5,522 nucleotides of DNA from Anaerolineae bacterium (GTDB lineage: Bacteria > Chloroflexota > Anaerolineae > Anaerolineales > Villigracilaceae), in contig PMLN01000040.1 in assembly GCA_003158885.1 (NCBI GenBank), forward strand, positions 1 through 5,522, read 5' to 3'. Below the pieces are notes generated by a model. That model was not told the origin of the DNA. It ran no database searches and was given only the letters and a program-made list of their open reading frames with translations. The position numbers and the translations under genes were made by a program. Of this stretch, positions 1 through 5,522 are shown one piece after another. Every line of letters begins with the position of its first letter. Within the stretch, counting starts at the first letter, position 1.

Positions 1-42
1 GATCATTGAGCGTTGGGCTGTCTCCAATACATTTATGACCAT
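1..42 (-). other. In-frame continuation of the oxidoreductase beyond its TAG stop
   Basis: Read in the same frame as the upstream oxidoreductase, these 14 codons contain no stop and give MVINVLETAQRSMI. Gfo/Idh proteins of the GYWGP type typically end with a helix of the form NGENG-L-x-V-V-x-V-L-E-A-A-Q-x-S, so this looks like the missing C-terminal helix, with the TAG at 43-45 standing where a leucine is usual. One base change (TTG to TAG) would explain it. The piece runs off the window edge, so its real end is not visible. It begins with ATG but has no ribosome binding site of its own and is not proposed as a separate gene. Confidence 0.7.
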
Positions 43-1017
43 CTAGCCGTTCTCGCCGTTGCTGCGTGGTGAAGTGCCCGAACGGATGCAGTAGACAAAG
101 TGATCGCACTCAGCCTTCAACGGCTCGGTCCACGTAAGCGGGTACACGGTCCCATCCCCGTTGCGATAAGATGCACGGAATTCCGCTTCCGTGACCGAAT
201 AGGGCGGCACTTCCACACCTTTATCATATAAAATGACCTTATCCTCGCTGATATCATCATATACCAGCATCTTTTTCCTGCCCACCACAGTCAAGCGGCG
301 CATCTTGACGGGATCCAGCCAGCTGACCCTCAGGTTGGCGATTATATCATTACGGAAGCGCAAGTTCATATAAACCACCTCATCCAAATGAGCTGATCTA
401 TTGACATAGGCCGAACCCAGTGCGCTGACCTTGATCGGATCGTCATTGAGAATATAGGTTAGGATGGACAAGTCGTGCGGCGCCAAGTCCCACATCACGT
501 TGATGTCGGGCTGTAATAAACCAAGATTGACGCGCGTAGCGTTCATATAGTAGATATCGCCCAACTCACCCGACTGGATCACCTGCCGTACCATTTCAAC
601 CGCCGGGTTGTATACGAACGTGTGCCCCACCATCAAGCGGCGGTCATACTTTTCCGCCAGACTCAGCAATTCCGCCCCTTGCATGGAATTGCTGGTGATG
701 GGTTTCTCAACCATCACATGTTTGCCTGCCAGAATTGCATCTCTGGCAAGTTTGTAATGGGTATTGACGGGTGTCGCGATGATCACTGCATCCAAATGCC
801 GGCCATTCAAAAGTTCCTTATAATCCCGGGTAACCGTTATGTCCGGATAGAGTTTTTTTAGATCATCCAGCCGTTCCTGGCGCAAGTCGGAGGCCATCAC
901 CACACGGACCCCATCCAGGCTTTGAAAATTACGCGCCAGTTTGGGACCCCAATATCCCAAGCCAACAATACCAACATTAACGGGCTGGTGGTTTTTTACT
1001 TCTTCCATATTTCCCAT
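43..1017 (-). CDS. Gfo/Idh/MocA family NAD(P)-dependent sugar oxidoreductase, C-terminus cut by an in-frame TAG
   Basis: Predicted cytoplasmic dehydrogenase acting on a nucleotide sugar; by context, it would oxidise C3 so that the neighbouring aminotransferase can act (WlbA/WbpB-like role, inferred). The N-terminal Rossmann domain has the dinucleotide motif GLGYWG (residues 19-24), ATPVNTH near 81-87 and the EKP signature at 104-106, whose Lys105 is the usual catalytic lysine. The C-terminal domain carries WDLAPHD (176-182), where His181 is the expected active-site residue. I chose the ATG at 1015-1017 because GGGAG at 1025-1029 lies 7 nt upstream and the start overlaps the previous gene's TAA as TAATG. 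An ATG at 1081-1083 would add 22 non-family residues read from the upstream gene. The product is 324 residues and ends NGENG, where relatives normally continue for some 15-30 residues. The frame past the stop still encodes such a tail (1-42), so the gene may be a pseudogene or carry a sequence error. The family is sure; the substrate is not. Confidence 0.88.
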   Translation of the reverse strand: MGNMEEVKNHQPVNVGIVGLGYWGPKLARNFQSLDGVRVVMASDLRQERLDDLKKLYPDITVTRDYKELLNGRHLDAVIIATPVNTHYKLARDAILAGKHVMVEKPITSNSMQGAELLSLAEKYDRRLMVGHTFVYNPAVEMVRQVIQSGELGDIYYMNATRVNLGLLQPDINVMWDLAPHDLSILTYILNDDPIKVSALGSAYVNRSAHLDEVVYMNLRFRNDIIANLRVSWLDPVKMRRLTVVGRKKMLVYDDISEDKVILYDKGVEVPPYSVTEAEFRASYRNGDGTVYPLTWTEPLKAECDHFVYCIRSGTSPRSNGENG

Positions 1018-1712
1018 TATCCCGCTCCCTTTCCTCGGATCATTTCGACCGGCGTAAGAAACATGATTTTGAGATCCAGCCACAGACTCATGGATTGGAT
1101 GTATTCAATATCGAGCCTCACCATATCATCAAATGAGACGATGTTATGTGCCATCGCTTGCCACATGCCGGTAATCCCAGGCAGAACTGCCAGCCGCTGT
1201 TTATGCCATTCAGAGTAAATCTCGTACTCGTAAGGCAGAGGCGGCCGCGGCCCAACGATGGACATTTCTCCCTTCAATACATTGAAGAATTGCGGCAACT
1301 CATCCAAACTGAACTTACGCAAGTATTTTCCCAAGCCGGTGATGCGCGCATCAGCCAATATTTTCAGGCTGCTCTTCCCCAGTGTACGGGGTTCGGTGTT
1401 CTCTTTAATAAGCTTCTGCACATACTCTCGATGCAAATCTGGATTGTTAACAACCTGCATCGAACGGAATTTGAGCATGGAAAATGGCTTGCCGTTTTTT
1501 CCGATCCGCGTTTGGCGGTAGAAAATGGGTCCAGGCGAGGAGATGCGAATGCCCAGTGCAATGACCAGCATGAGCGGCCCAAACAGTAGAATTAGTACCA
1601 AGGCAATCAGCACATCCAGGATACGCTTGATGAGCAGATAACTGTTTGGGACTTTCAGACCTATAATGGATAAGACGAGATGTTTCGAGTCGTTGATGCT
1701 CAAAATCTTCAT
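1017..1712 (-). CDS. Polyprenyl-phosphate hexose-1-phosphate transferase (monotopic phosphoglycosyl transferase, bacterial sugar transferase family)
   Basis: Predicted initiating enzyme of glycan assembly: it transfers a sugar-1-phosphate from a nucleotide sugar to undecaprenyl phosphate at the cytoplasmic face of the inner membrane. The 231-residue protein has the family motifs in order: KRILD (29-33), one hydrophobic re-entrant segment (about 33-54), SPGPIFYRQTRIG (59-71), KFRSM (81-85), the SLDELPQ block (135-141) whose Asp137-Glu138 is the catalytic dyad of PglC-like enzymes, VGPRP (153-157) and PGITGMWQ (178-185). It lacks the multi-spanning N-terminal domain of WcaJ/WbaP and so is the small form. 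The stretch after MWQ reads AMAHN, where many relatives have VSGR-like residues, which may affect sugar choice (inference). The start is set by GAGGAG at 1720-1725, 7 nt from ATG 1710-1712; the ATG at 1716-1718 is only 1 nt away. It lies 23 nt after the acyltransferase and ends in a TAATG overlap with the oxidoreductase. Confidence 0.93.
   Translation of the reverse strand: MKILSINDSKHLVLSIIGLKVPNSYLLIKRILDVLIALVLILLFGPLMLVIALGIRISSPGPIFYRQTRIGKNGKPFSMLKFRSMQVVNNPDLHREYVQKLIKENTEPRTLGKSSLKILADARITGLGKYLRKFSLDELPQFFNVLKGEMSIVGPRPPLPYEYEIYSEWHKQRLAVLPGITGMWQAMAHNIVSFDDMVRLDIEYIQSMSLWLDLKIMFLTPVEMIRGKGAG
1025..1031 (-). promoter_or_regulatory. Ribosome binding site of the oxidoreductase, with TAATG stop/start overlap
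   Basis: AAGGGAG on the minus strand lies inside the last codons of the sugar transferase, 7 nt before the ATG at 1015-1017. The stop TAA (1017-1019) and the start ATG share one base. This supports translational coupling of the two genes and argues against the upstream in-frame ATG at 1081-1083. Confidence 0.75.
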
Positions 1713-1719
1713 AACCATT

Positions 1720-1725
1720 CTCCTC
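1720..1725 (-). promoter_or_regulatory. Ribosome binding site deciding the sugar transferase start
   Basis: On the minus strand the sequence GAGGAG precedes two in-frame ATGs. It sits 1 nt before the ATG at 1716-1718, too close to work, and 7 nt before the ATG at 1710-1712, the normal distance. The downstream ATG is therefore the likely start, which removes two residues from the longest reading. Confidence 0.75.
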
Positions 1726-1735
1726 TTTGGTGAAC

Positions 1736-2239
1736 TCAGATTGTCTCTTTATGAATCGTCTCGACCTTTCGTAATACTCTGGCCGGGTTACCTGCGACAA
1801 TCGTATAAGGTGGCACATCTTTGGTCACCACGCTGCCGGCGCCAACGATGGCGCCCTCCCCAACCTTCACACCGCACAATAGCGTGGCATTACTGCCGAC
1901 CGAGGCTCCCCGGCAAATCAACGTGGGGACACATTCCCAATCCTCTCCGGTCTGGACCGACCCATCCGGGTTGGTCGAGCGCGGAAAGCGGTCATTAATG
2001 AACATCACGCCATGTCCAATGAACACGTAGTCTTCGATGGTTACGCCCTCGCAGATAAAGGTATGGCTGGAGATCTTCACCCGCTTTCCTATCACCGCCC
2101 CACCCTGGATCTCGACGAAGGTTCCGATCTTGGTCTCATCACCGATGGAACAGCCGTATAGGTTGACAAAGCCATAGATCTTGACCTCCTTTCCTAATTT
2201 AACATCCGGCGCAATCCGGCAAAACTCTGGAGTACTCAT
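1736..2239 (-). CDS. Left-handed beta-helix nucleotide-sugar N-acetyltransferase (WbpD/WlbB-like)
   Basis: Predicted acetyl-CoA-dependent N-acetyltransferase that acylates the amino group placed on a nucleotide sugar by the aminotransferase encoded just upstream. The 167-residue protein is built almost wholly of hexapeptide repeats of the [LIV]-G-x-x-x-x type from about residue 9 to 150 (such as CSIGDETKIG and AVIGKRVKI). The conserved block HTFICEGVTIED (59-70), the GHGVMFINDRFPR loop (75-87) and the C-terminal cap PPYTIVAGNPARVLRK match the WbpD/WlbB/FdtC type rather than serine or maltose acetyltransferases. The loop with Asn82 corresponds to the part that lines the active site in that group (family knowledge). 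The length is normal for the short forms that lack an added N-terminal domain. The ATG start has a near-perfect AGGAGG 8 nt upstream (2248-2253). It lies 84 nt after the aminotransferase and 23 nt before the sugar transferase. The family is firm; the exact acceptor sugar and acyl donor are inferred. Confidence 0.92.
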   Translation of the reverse strand: MSTPEFCRIAPDVKLGKEVKIYGFVNLYGCSIGDETKIGTFVEIQGGAVIGKRVKISSHTFICEGVTIEDYVFIGHGVMFINDRFPRSTNPDGSVQTGEDWECVPTLICRGASVGSNATLLCGVKVGEGAIVGAGSVVTKDVPPYTIVAGNPARVLRKVETIHKETI

Positions 2240-2247
2240 GGTAAAAA

Positions 2248-2253
2248 CCTCCT
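2248..2253 (-). promoter_or_regulatory. Strong ribosome binding site of the N-acetyltransferase
   Basis: The sequence AGGAGG on the minus strand, 8 nt before the ATG at 2237-2239, matches the anti-Shine-Dalgarno consensus fully. It is the strongest site in the window and suggests this gene is well translated on its own rather than only by coupling. Confidence 0.8.
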
Positions 2254-2283
2254 GTTCATGGAATCAATTTGACATCAAACGAT

Positions 2284-2320
2284 CTGAAAGGTAGCCAAGC
2301 AATCACCCCCTTGGTTTCAG
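2284..2320 (-). repeat. Bulged stem-loop between aminotransferase and acetyltransferase genes
   Basis: The arms CTGAAA (2284-2289) and TTTCAG (2315-2320), plus CCAAG (2295-2299) and CTTGG (2310-2314), pair as an 11-bp stem with a 5-nt bulge (2290-2294, on one arm only) and a 10-nt loop. It begins three bases past the aminotransferase stop codon. No run of T follows it on the minus strand, so it is not a standard Rho-independent terminator. A role in mRNA 3'-end protection or in setting different expression for the downstream genes is possible, but this is inference. Confidence 0.5.
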
Positions 2321-2323
2321 CAA

Positions 2324-3517
2324 TCAATGGAGACGTGCTTTTTCCCCTTCGTCTACGATCTTCACCAGCTCCGAACAAACGAAATCCACCATCTCCTCGG
2401 TCATGTGTGGGAACATGGGAAGAGAAAGAATCGTTTCAGCCACTTTTTCGGTCACCGGGAAATCGCCTTTGCAATAACCAAGTTCGCGATAGGCAGTTTG
2501 TAAATGCAACGGGATGGGATAGTGCAAACCGCAAGCGATGTTGCGCACACCGAATTCTTTCATGACCCGCTCACGGTCGGGAACCCGCACCACGTAGAGG
2601 TGATAGATGTGCTCCCGCCCAGCGGGGACAGCCGGGGGAATGATTTTTTCGTTCCCAGCCAAACGCTCCTGATACCATTTGGCCACCTGGCGGCGGCGGC
2701 CATTCCATTCATCCAGCTTCTTGAGTTTAATATCCAGGATGGCGCACTGCAACGTGTCGAGCCGGCCATTCCAACCGTCCGGTGAGACATGCACATATTT
2801 CTGGCTGGAGCCATGATCACGCCACAGACGCATACGCTGGGCGGCCATTTCATCCTGGGTGGCAACCGCACCGCCTTCGCCCATGGCGCCCAGGTTCTTG
2901 CCGGGGTAGAAGCTGAAAGCCCCCGCACGCCCCGCGCTGCCAGCCTTGATCTTATTTCCATCCAGAACATAGGTTGCGCCGTGAGCCTGAGCGCAATCTT
3001 CCACCACCGTGAGGTTGTATTTCCGGGCGACTTCAAGGATCGGCTGCATGTCGGCCATCAAGCCATAGAGGTGAACGGGCAGGACGGCTGTGACAGACCG
3101 CCCGGAGGTGCCATCCACCCAATGCCCATCGGCGCCCAGGCGGCATTTTGTGACGATGAACTCTTCCAGCGCCGCGGGGGAAAGGTGATAGGTGTCGGCA
3201 TCGATTTCGATGAAGATCGGGTGCGCGCCAATCAATGTAATGGCTTCAACGGTGGCGATGAAGGTATGCGAAGCCGTGATGACGGCATCCCCAGACCGAA
3301 CTCCAGAAGCCATGAGAGCCAACTTGACGGCGTCGGTTCCACTGGCACAGGTTACTACCTGCAGTACGCCGCAGTACGCCGCGAAATCTTTTTCGAAGGT
3401 CTCGACGTACGGACCGCCGACAAAGGATGACCGGTCGAAGACGTCCTTGAAGGCGGCTTCGATCTCAGGGCGAATTTCTTCGTGCATGGCACGCAGGTCA
3501 ACGAATGGAACTTTCAT
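2324..3517 (-). CDS. DegT/DnrJ/EryC1/StrS family PLP-dependent nucleotide-sugar aminotransferase
   Basis: Predicted cytoplasmic fold-type I aminotransferase that moves an amino group, usually from glutamate, to a keto group of a nucleotide sugar; together with the oxidoreductase and N-acetyltransferase of this operon, a 3-amino product is most likely (WbpE/WlbE-like, inferred). The 397-residue protein has the full family pattern: VPFVDL at the N-terminus, ASGTDA (58-63) for phosphate binding, VVEDCAQAHGA (171-181) with Asp174 and Gln177 near the cofactor ring, FSFYPGKNLGAMGEGG (201-216) with the Schiff-base Lys207, GWNGRLDTLQ (248-257), and HYPIPLHLQ (332-340). A short insert at about 122-142, before the PVHLYG block (148-153), also occurs in part of the family. 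Start: ATG 3515-3517 with AAAGGATGG upstream, a moderate site. The reading looks intact. Some stretches are very GC-rich (43 of 60 bases at 2881-2940), above the flanking glycosyltransferase genes. Confidence 0.94.
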   Translation of the reverse strand: MKVPFVDLRAMHEEIRPEIEAAFKDVFDRSSFVGGPYVETFEKDFAAYCGVLQVVTCASGTDAVKLALMASGVRSGDAVITASHTFIATVEAITLIGAHPIFIEIDADTYHLSPAALEEFIVTKCRLGADGHWVDGTSGRSVTAVLPVHLYGLMADMQPILEVARKYNLTVVEDCAQAHGATYVLDGNKIKAGSAGRAGAFSFYPGKNLGAMGEGGAVATQDEMAAQRMRLWRDHGSSQKYVHVSPDGWNGRLDTLQCAILDIKLKKLDEWNGRRRQVAKWYQERLAGNEKIIPPAVPAGREHIYHLYVVRVPDRERVMKEFGVRNIACGLHYPIPLHLQTAYRELGYCKGDFPVTEKVAETILSLPMFPHMTEEMVDFVCSELVKIVDEGEKARLH

Positions 3518-3584
3518 GATTCAAACCATCCTTTCTGTCAAAGTTTTTGCGTAGGGCCGCGTATTAGCAAGCAATCACATGCAC

Positions 3585-4613
3585 TCAGTATGCAGTGCCT
3601 ACGATGGCATGTACTACTTGATCAATTGCCCCACTTTGTATGGGCCGAAATGGCAGTCGGGGTTTTCGAGATAGGCTGAGTCGCTCTAAGTCGTCAGAGG
3701 ACTGAAGGGTATGTAACATCCCATTTGCGATCATCTTTTGATCTACACCTGCCATACGCCCCTGAAAGACACTGTAAGCGGGTGTGCCCAATACCACAGC
3801 CTCTCGATTCATTGAACCGCCCGCGCTAATCACCATGTCAGAATAGTAGACGAGGTTCAAGCCATCCAATACCCGGGGCGGGATTACGAGGTTTTCCATG
3901 CCCAGCTCCCGGAAATGTGCGCTCTGAGAATCTGAGCGGGGCAAGAGCAGGATTTTGATATCGGGTCGCCCCGCGAGAAACACAACGATCCTGTCAAACA
4001 GCGTATTCTCAAACTGGTGATATGTAGCCCAAGTAGCCGGTGGCCGCATGGTGATAAGAATATCATTGCTAGTGATGCCAAGCGGCTCAAGTTCATGGCG
4101 GAAGCTGGGATCTGGGCAGAAATCTGCAAGCGAAATGTGCTCTTTCAACCCACTAAAAGTGACCACCTTATGAGGATAGCCTCCTTGTCGTCGTAAAGTA
4201 GCGCGGTCGAATCCATCGGGAACAATTACTCTTGTAGCCAGCCGAAATGCCAAATGGTTAGCCGGTTGGTATTCATAGTCCATACAGGTTACAAACGGGA
4301 CACCGCGCCATTTCGCAGCAAGACCTTGTGCGTAGGAATTGAAACTTACAGCTAAATCGATCTTTTCCCTCCCGACGAGGAATGCAAGCTGCACAGCCCC
4401 CATGAGTATCTGTGCCATTTTAGCAGCGCCAGTTCGACCTCCATGCCTTCCCACCACCCTAAACTTGAATCCAGACTGTTCAGCTATGGAAACAGTCTCG
4501 CCAAACTCTCGTGCGGTGACCCATGTAGTATGACCCTGCGCATGCAACCTTTTTACAATAGGACGAAAGAAGAGGGGGTCAGGTGCGGCCCAAAGGTCAA
4601 CCCAAATATTCAT
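3585..4613 (-). CDS. DUF354 (COG1817) family GT-B-fold predicted glycosyltransferase
   Basis: Protein of 342 residues matching the DUF354 family, which shares the two-domain GT-B fold of UDP-GlcNAc 2-epimerase and MurG-like enzymes; its activity is not generally established. Visible family features are the start MNIWVDL with FFRPIVKRL (15-23), TAREFGET (33-40), the glycine/histidine motif GRHGGR (55-60), DLAVSFNS (86-93), MDYEY (111-115), and the C-terminal SAGGSMNREAVVLGTP (263-278), the likely nucleotide-sugar site in GT-B proteins. There is no signal peptide or convincing membrane span, so it is probably cytoplasmic. The ATG at 4611-4613 has only a weak GAG upstream, but a stop codon in frame at 4629-4631 leaves no other ATG. 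It sits between a family 2 glycosyltransferase (63-nt gap) and the aminotransferase (67-nt gap). The role could be sugar transfer to the glycan, or epimerase-like chemistry on the nucleotide sugar; I favour transfer. Confidence 0.87.
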   Translation of the reverse strand: MNIWVDLWAAPDPLFFRPIVKRLHAQGHTTWVTAREFGETVSIAEQSGFKFRVVGRHGGRTGAAKMAQILMGAVQLAFLVGREKIDLAVSFNSYAQGLAAKWRGVPFVTCMDYEYQPANHLAFRLATRVIVPDGFDRATLRRQGGYPHKVVTFSGLKEHISLADFCPDPSFRHELEPLGITSNDILITMRPPATWATYHQFENTLFDRIVVFLAGRPDIKILLLPRSDSQSAHFRELGMENLVIPPRVLDGLNLVYYSDMVISAGGSMNREAVVLGTPAYSVFQGRMAGVDQKMIANGMLHTLQSSDDLERLSLSRKPRLPFRPIQSGAIDQVVHAIVGTAY

Positions 4614-4676
4614 AGGCTCATAGAATTGTTATTGGGCACCGCCACAATTGCACATGGCGCATGCATCGCAACGCGG

Positions 4677-5522
4677 TCAGTTGAGTGCGCCCACCCGCAG
4701 AAAGCTTTTTATGCGATTGTATTGAAACTTCCTTATGAACCTTTCAAGGCCGGCATCCACATATTTCTCGGGGCGTGTCCAACAACTATAGAGATATCCG
4801 AGTATCAATCCCAGGGAAGATAGCACATAAGGTTTTGTGCCAAGGCCATACGGCGCAGAACGAAGCGCTAATAGAAACAAGTCATATCCGTCTTTGTAGT
4901 AAGTTTGCCCTTTCGCGAAGGAGAATCTCAAACCTCTATTTATCAAGGTAGAAGTTGGGCGATGGTGCCTCACTTCTAAGGGCAAGATCTTGACAGACCA
5001 CCCAAGGTACATAGCCGTCATCTCGTCAAGCAAATCCCAATTGTCTACAGGGCGTATCCCACCAATTTCAGCGAAGCATTGTTTCCTGTACGCCTTGAAA
5101 TTACCTCTAAGATGGTAGCGCGCCGATCTCTCCCTTTTCCACACCCCATTGAATTGCGCTGTCAGAAAGCCCCCGCACATGCCTACTGTTGGTTCTGACG
5201 CGAAGCATTTTGCAACTTCTTCGAAGTAACTCATTGGTAATGTCAGATCGGCATCCAGCTTCACAACGAAATCAAAATCGGTGATGTCCGCAGCCTCATA
5301 GCCACAATGAAAAGCTCTGACCACCTTGCCTCCCCCTTGCCGCCTAACCTCACTTGGTAGGTTCTTGACCAGTTTGATCCACGGATGCATGTCAGCGTAC
5401 CGTGTGACGATACTTGCCGTGGCATCGCTTGAACCATCATCCACAATAATCCATTGTGTGGGCTGGCTGGTTTGCGCAACAATAGAATCTAAGGTAAGCC
5501 GAATATGGGCTTCCTCATTATT
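4677..5522 (-). CDS. Family 2 glycosyltransferase (GT-A fold), 5' end beyond the window
   Basis: Predicted inverting glycosyltransferase that adds a sugar from a nucleotide donor to the lipid-linked glycan at the inner membrane. The frame is open to the right edge, and the visible part (281 residues) starts at NNEEAHIRLTLDSI, the usual N-terminal helix of the family, so only about 10-15 residues are missing. It then shows WIIVDDGSSD (24-33), binding the nucleotide; KLDADL (88-93), with the metal-binding Asp-x-Asp; GGF (117-119); RGNFKAYRK (139-147); and WDLLDEM (162-168), with an Asp-Glu pair placed like the catalytic base. A hydrophobic stretch at about 232-247 may anchor the protein to the membrane. 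A GTG at 5442-5444 could be taken for a start but lies inside the conserved WIIVDDG motif and is certainly internal. Its 3' end is 63 nt before the DUF354 gene. The donor sugar cannot be read from the sequence. Confidence 0.93.
   Translation of the reverse strand, partial: NNEEAHIRLTLDSIVAQTSQPTQWIIVDDGSSDATASIVTRYADMHPWIKLVKNLPSEVRRQGGGKVVRAFHCGYEAADITDFDFVVKLDADLTLPMSYFEEVAKCFASEPTVGMCGGFLTAQFNGVWKRERSARYHLRGNFKAYRKQCFAEIGGIRPVDNWDLLDEMTAMYLGWSVKILPLEVRHHRPTSTLINRGLRFSFAKGQTYYKDGYDLFLLALRSAPYGLGTKPYVLSSLGLILGYLYSCWTRPEKYVDAGLERFIRKFQYNRIKSFLRVGALN

Noticed and set aside
1018..1083. Longer oxidoreductase start at ATG 1081-1083, giving 22 extra N-terminal residues.
   Set aside because: The extra residues do not resemble the family, would overlap the sugar transferase by 67 bases, and a good ribosome binding site fits the ATG at 1015-1017.
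2270..2275. Plus-strand TTGACA, a perfect -35-like hexamer, in the gap before the acetyltransferase.
   Set aside because: It points against all genes in the window and no TATAAT-like -10 lies about 17 bases downstream.
3361..3380. Perfect tandem 10-bp repeat (GCAGTACGCC twice) inside the aminotransferase gene.
   Set aside because: A 10-bp duplication would shift the frame, yet the protein here (FAAYCGVLQVVTC) has the normal family length and pattern, so it looks like chance of codon choice rather than an insertion.
2789..3430. Open plus-strand frame of 213 codons opposite the aminotransferase.
   Set aside because: Its translation has no recognisable domain and it is antisense to a clearly coding, motif-complete gene in a GC-rich stretch, where such shadow frames are expected.
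3537..3542. Minus-strand TTGACA just before the aminotransferase start.
   Set aside because: A matching -10 would fall on the start codon and no TATAAT-like sequence is present there.
4609..4620. Three-codon frame ATG-AGC-CTA-TGA on the minus strand overlapping the DUF354 start codon.
   Set aside because: It resembles a translation-coupling leader, but it is very short, has no Shine-Dalgarno site and is easily due to chance.
4626..4652. Inverted repeat AATTGT/ACAATT with a 14-base loop after the family 2 glycosyltransferase.
   Set aside because: The stem is only six mostly A/T pairs without a T tract, too weak to call a terminator.

Overview
The window carries six genes, all on the minus strand, so transcription runs from position 5522 toward position 1. 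They form part of a cell-surface glycan locus (O-antigen, capsule, exopolysaccharide or S-layer glycan type). In transcription order they are: a family 2 glycosyltransferase cut by the right edge; a DUF354/COG1817 GT-B-like predicted glycosyltransferase; a DegT/DnrJ/EryC1/StrS PLP aminotransferase; a left-handed beta-helix N-acyltransferase of the WbpD/WlbB kind; a monotopic polyprenyl-phosphate hexose-1-phosphate transferase; and a Gfo/Idh/MocA NAD(P)-dependent oxidoreductase at the left edge. Gaps are short (63, 67, 84 and 23 nt, then a one-base TAATG overlap), which fits a single operon. The true operon start and end both lie outside the window. No stretch over 300 bases lacks a gene, and I see no RNA gene, mobile element, CRISPR array or clear promoter.

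Oxidoreductase, aminotransferase and N-acyltransferase together are the known set for installing an acylated amino group on a nucleotide sugar: oxidise C3, transaminate, N-acetylate. This is the logic of WlbA/WbpB, WlbE/WbpE and WlbB/WbpD in UDP-GlcNAc(3NAc)A / UDP-ManNAc(3NAc)A synthesis. The hexose-1-phosphate transferase would load the first sugar phosphate onto the lipid carrier at the inner face of the membrane, and the two glycosyltransferases would extend the chain. The C6 dehydrogenase (WbpA type), 2-epimerase, flippase and polymerase are not in this window, so the exact sugar stays unproven.

The most unusual observation is at the left edge. The oxidoreductase reading frame is stopped by a TAG at 43-45 inside a conserved C-terminal motif, yet the same frame stays open beyond it to the window edge and encodes a family-like tail. 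This is a single-base nonsense mutation, a sequencing error, or a read-through/recoding case. Base composition is uneven: stretches of the aminotransferase reach 65-72% GC, while stretches of the two glycosyltransferases and the phosphoglycosyl transferase are near 40-50%, consistent with the mosaic assembly common in glycan loci.

The organism cannot be fixed from this sequence. It is a bacterium with strong Shine-Dalgarno sites and mid GC content. The mix of protein types (GYWGP-type Gfo/Idh, DUF354, small phosphoglycosyl transferase) would suit an environmental lineage such as Chloroflexota, but this is a weak guess.
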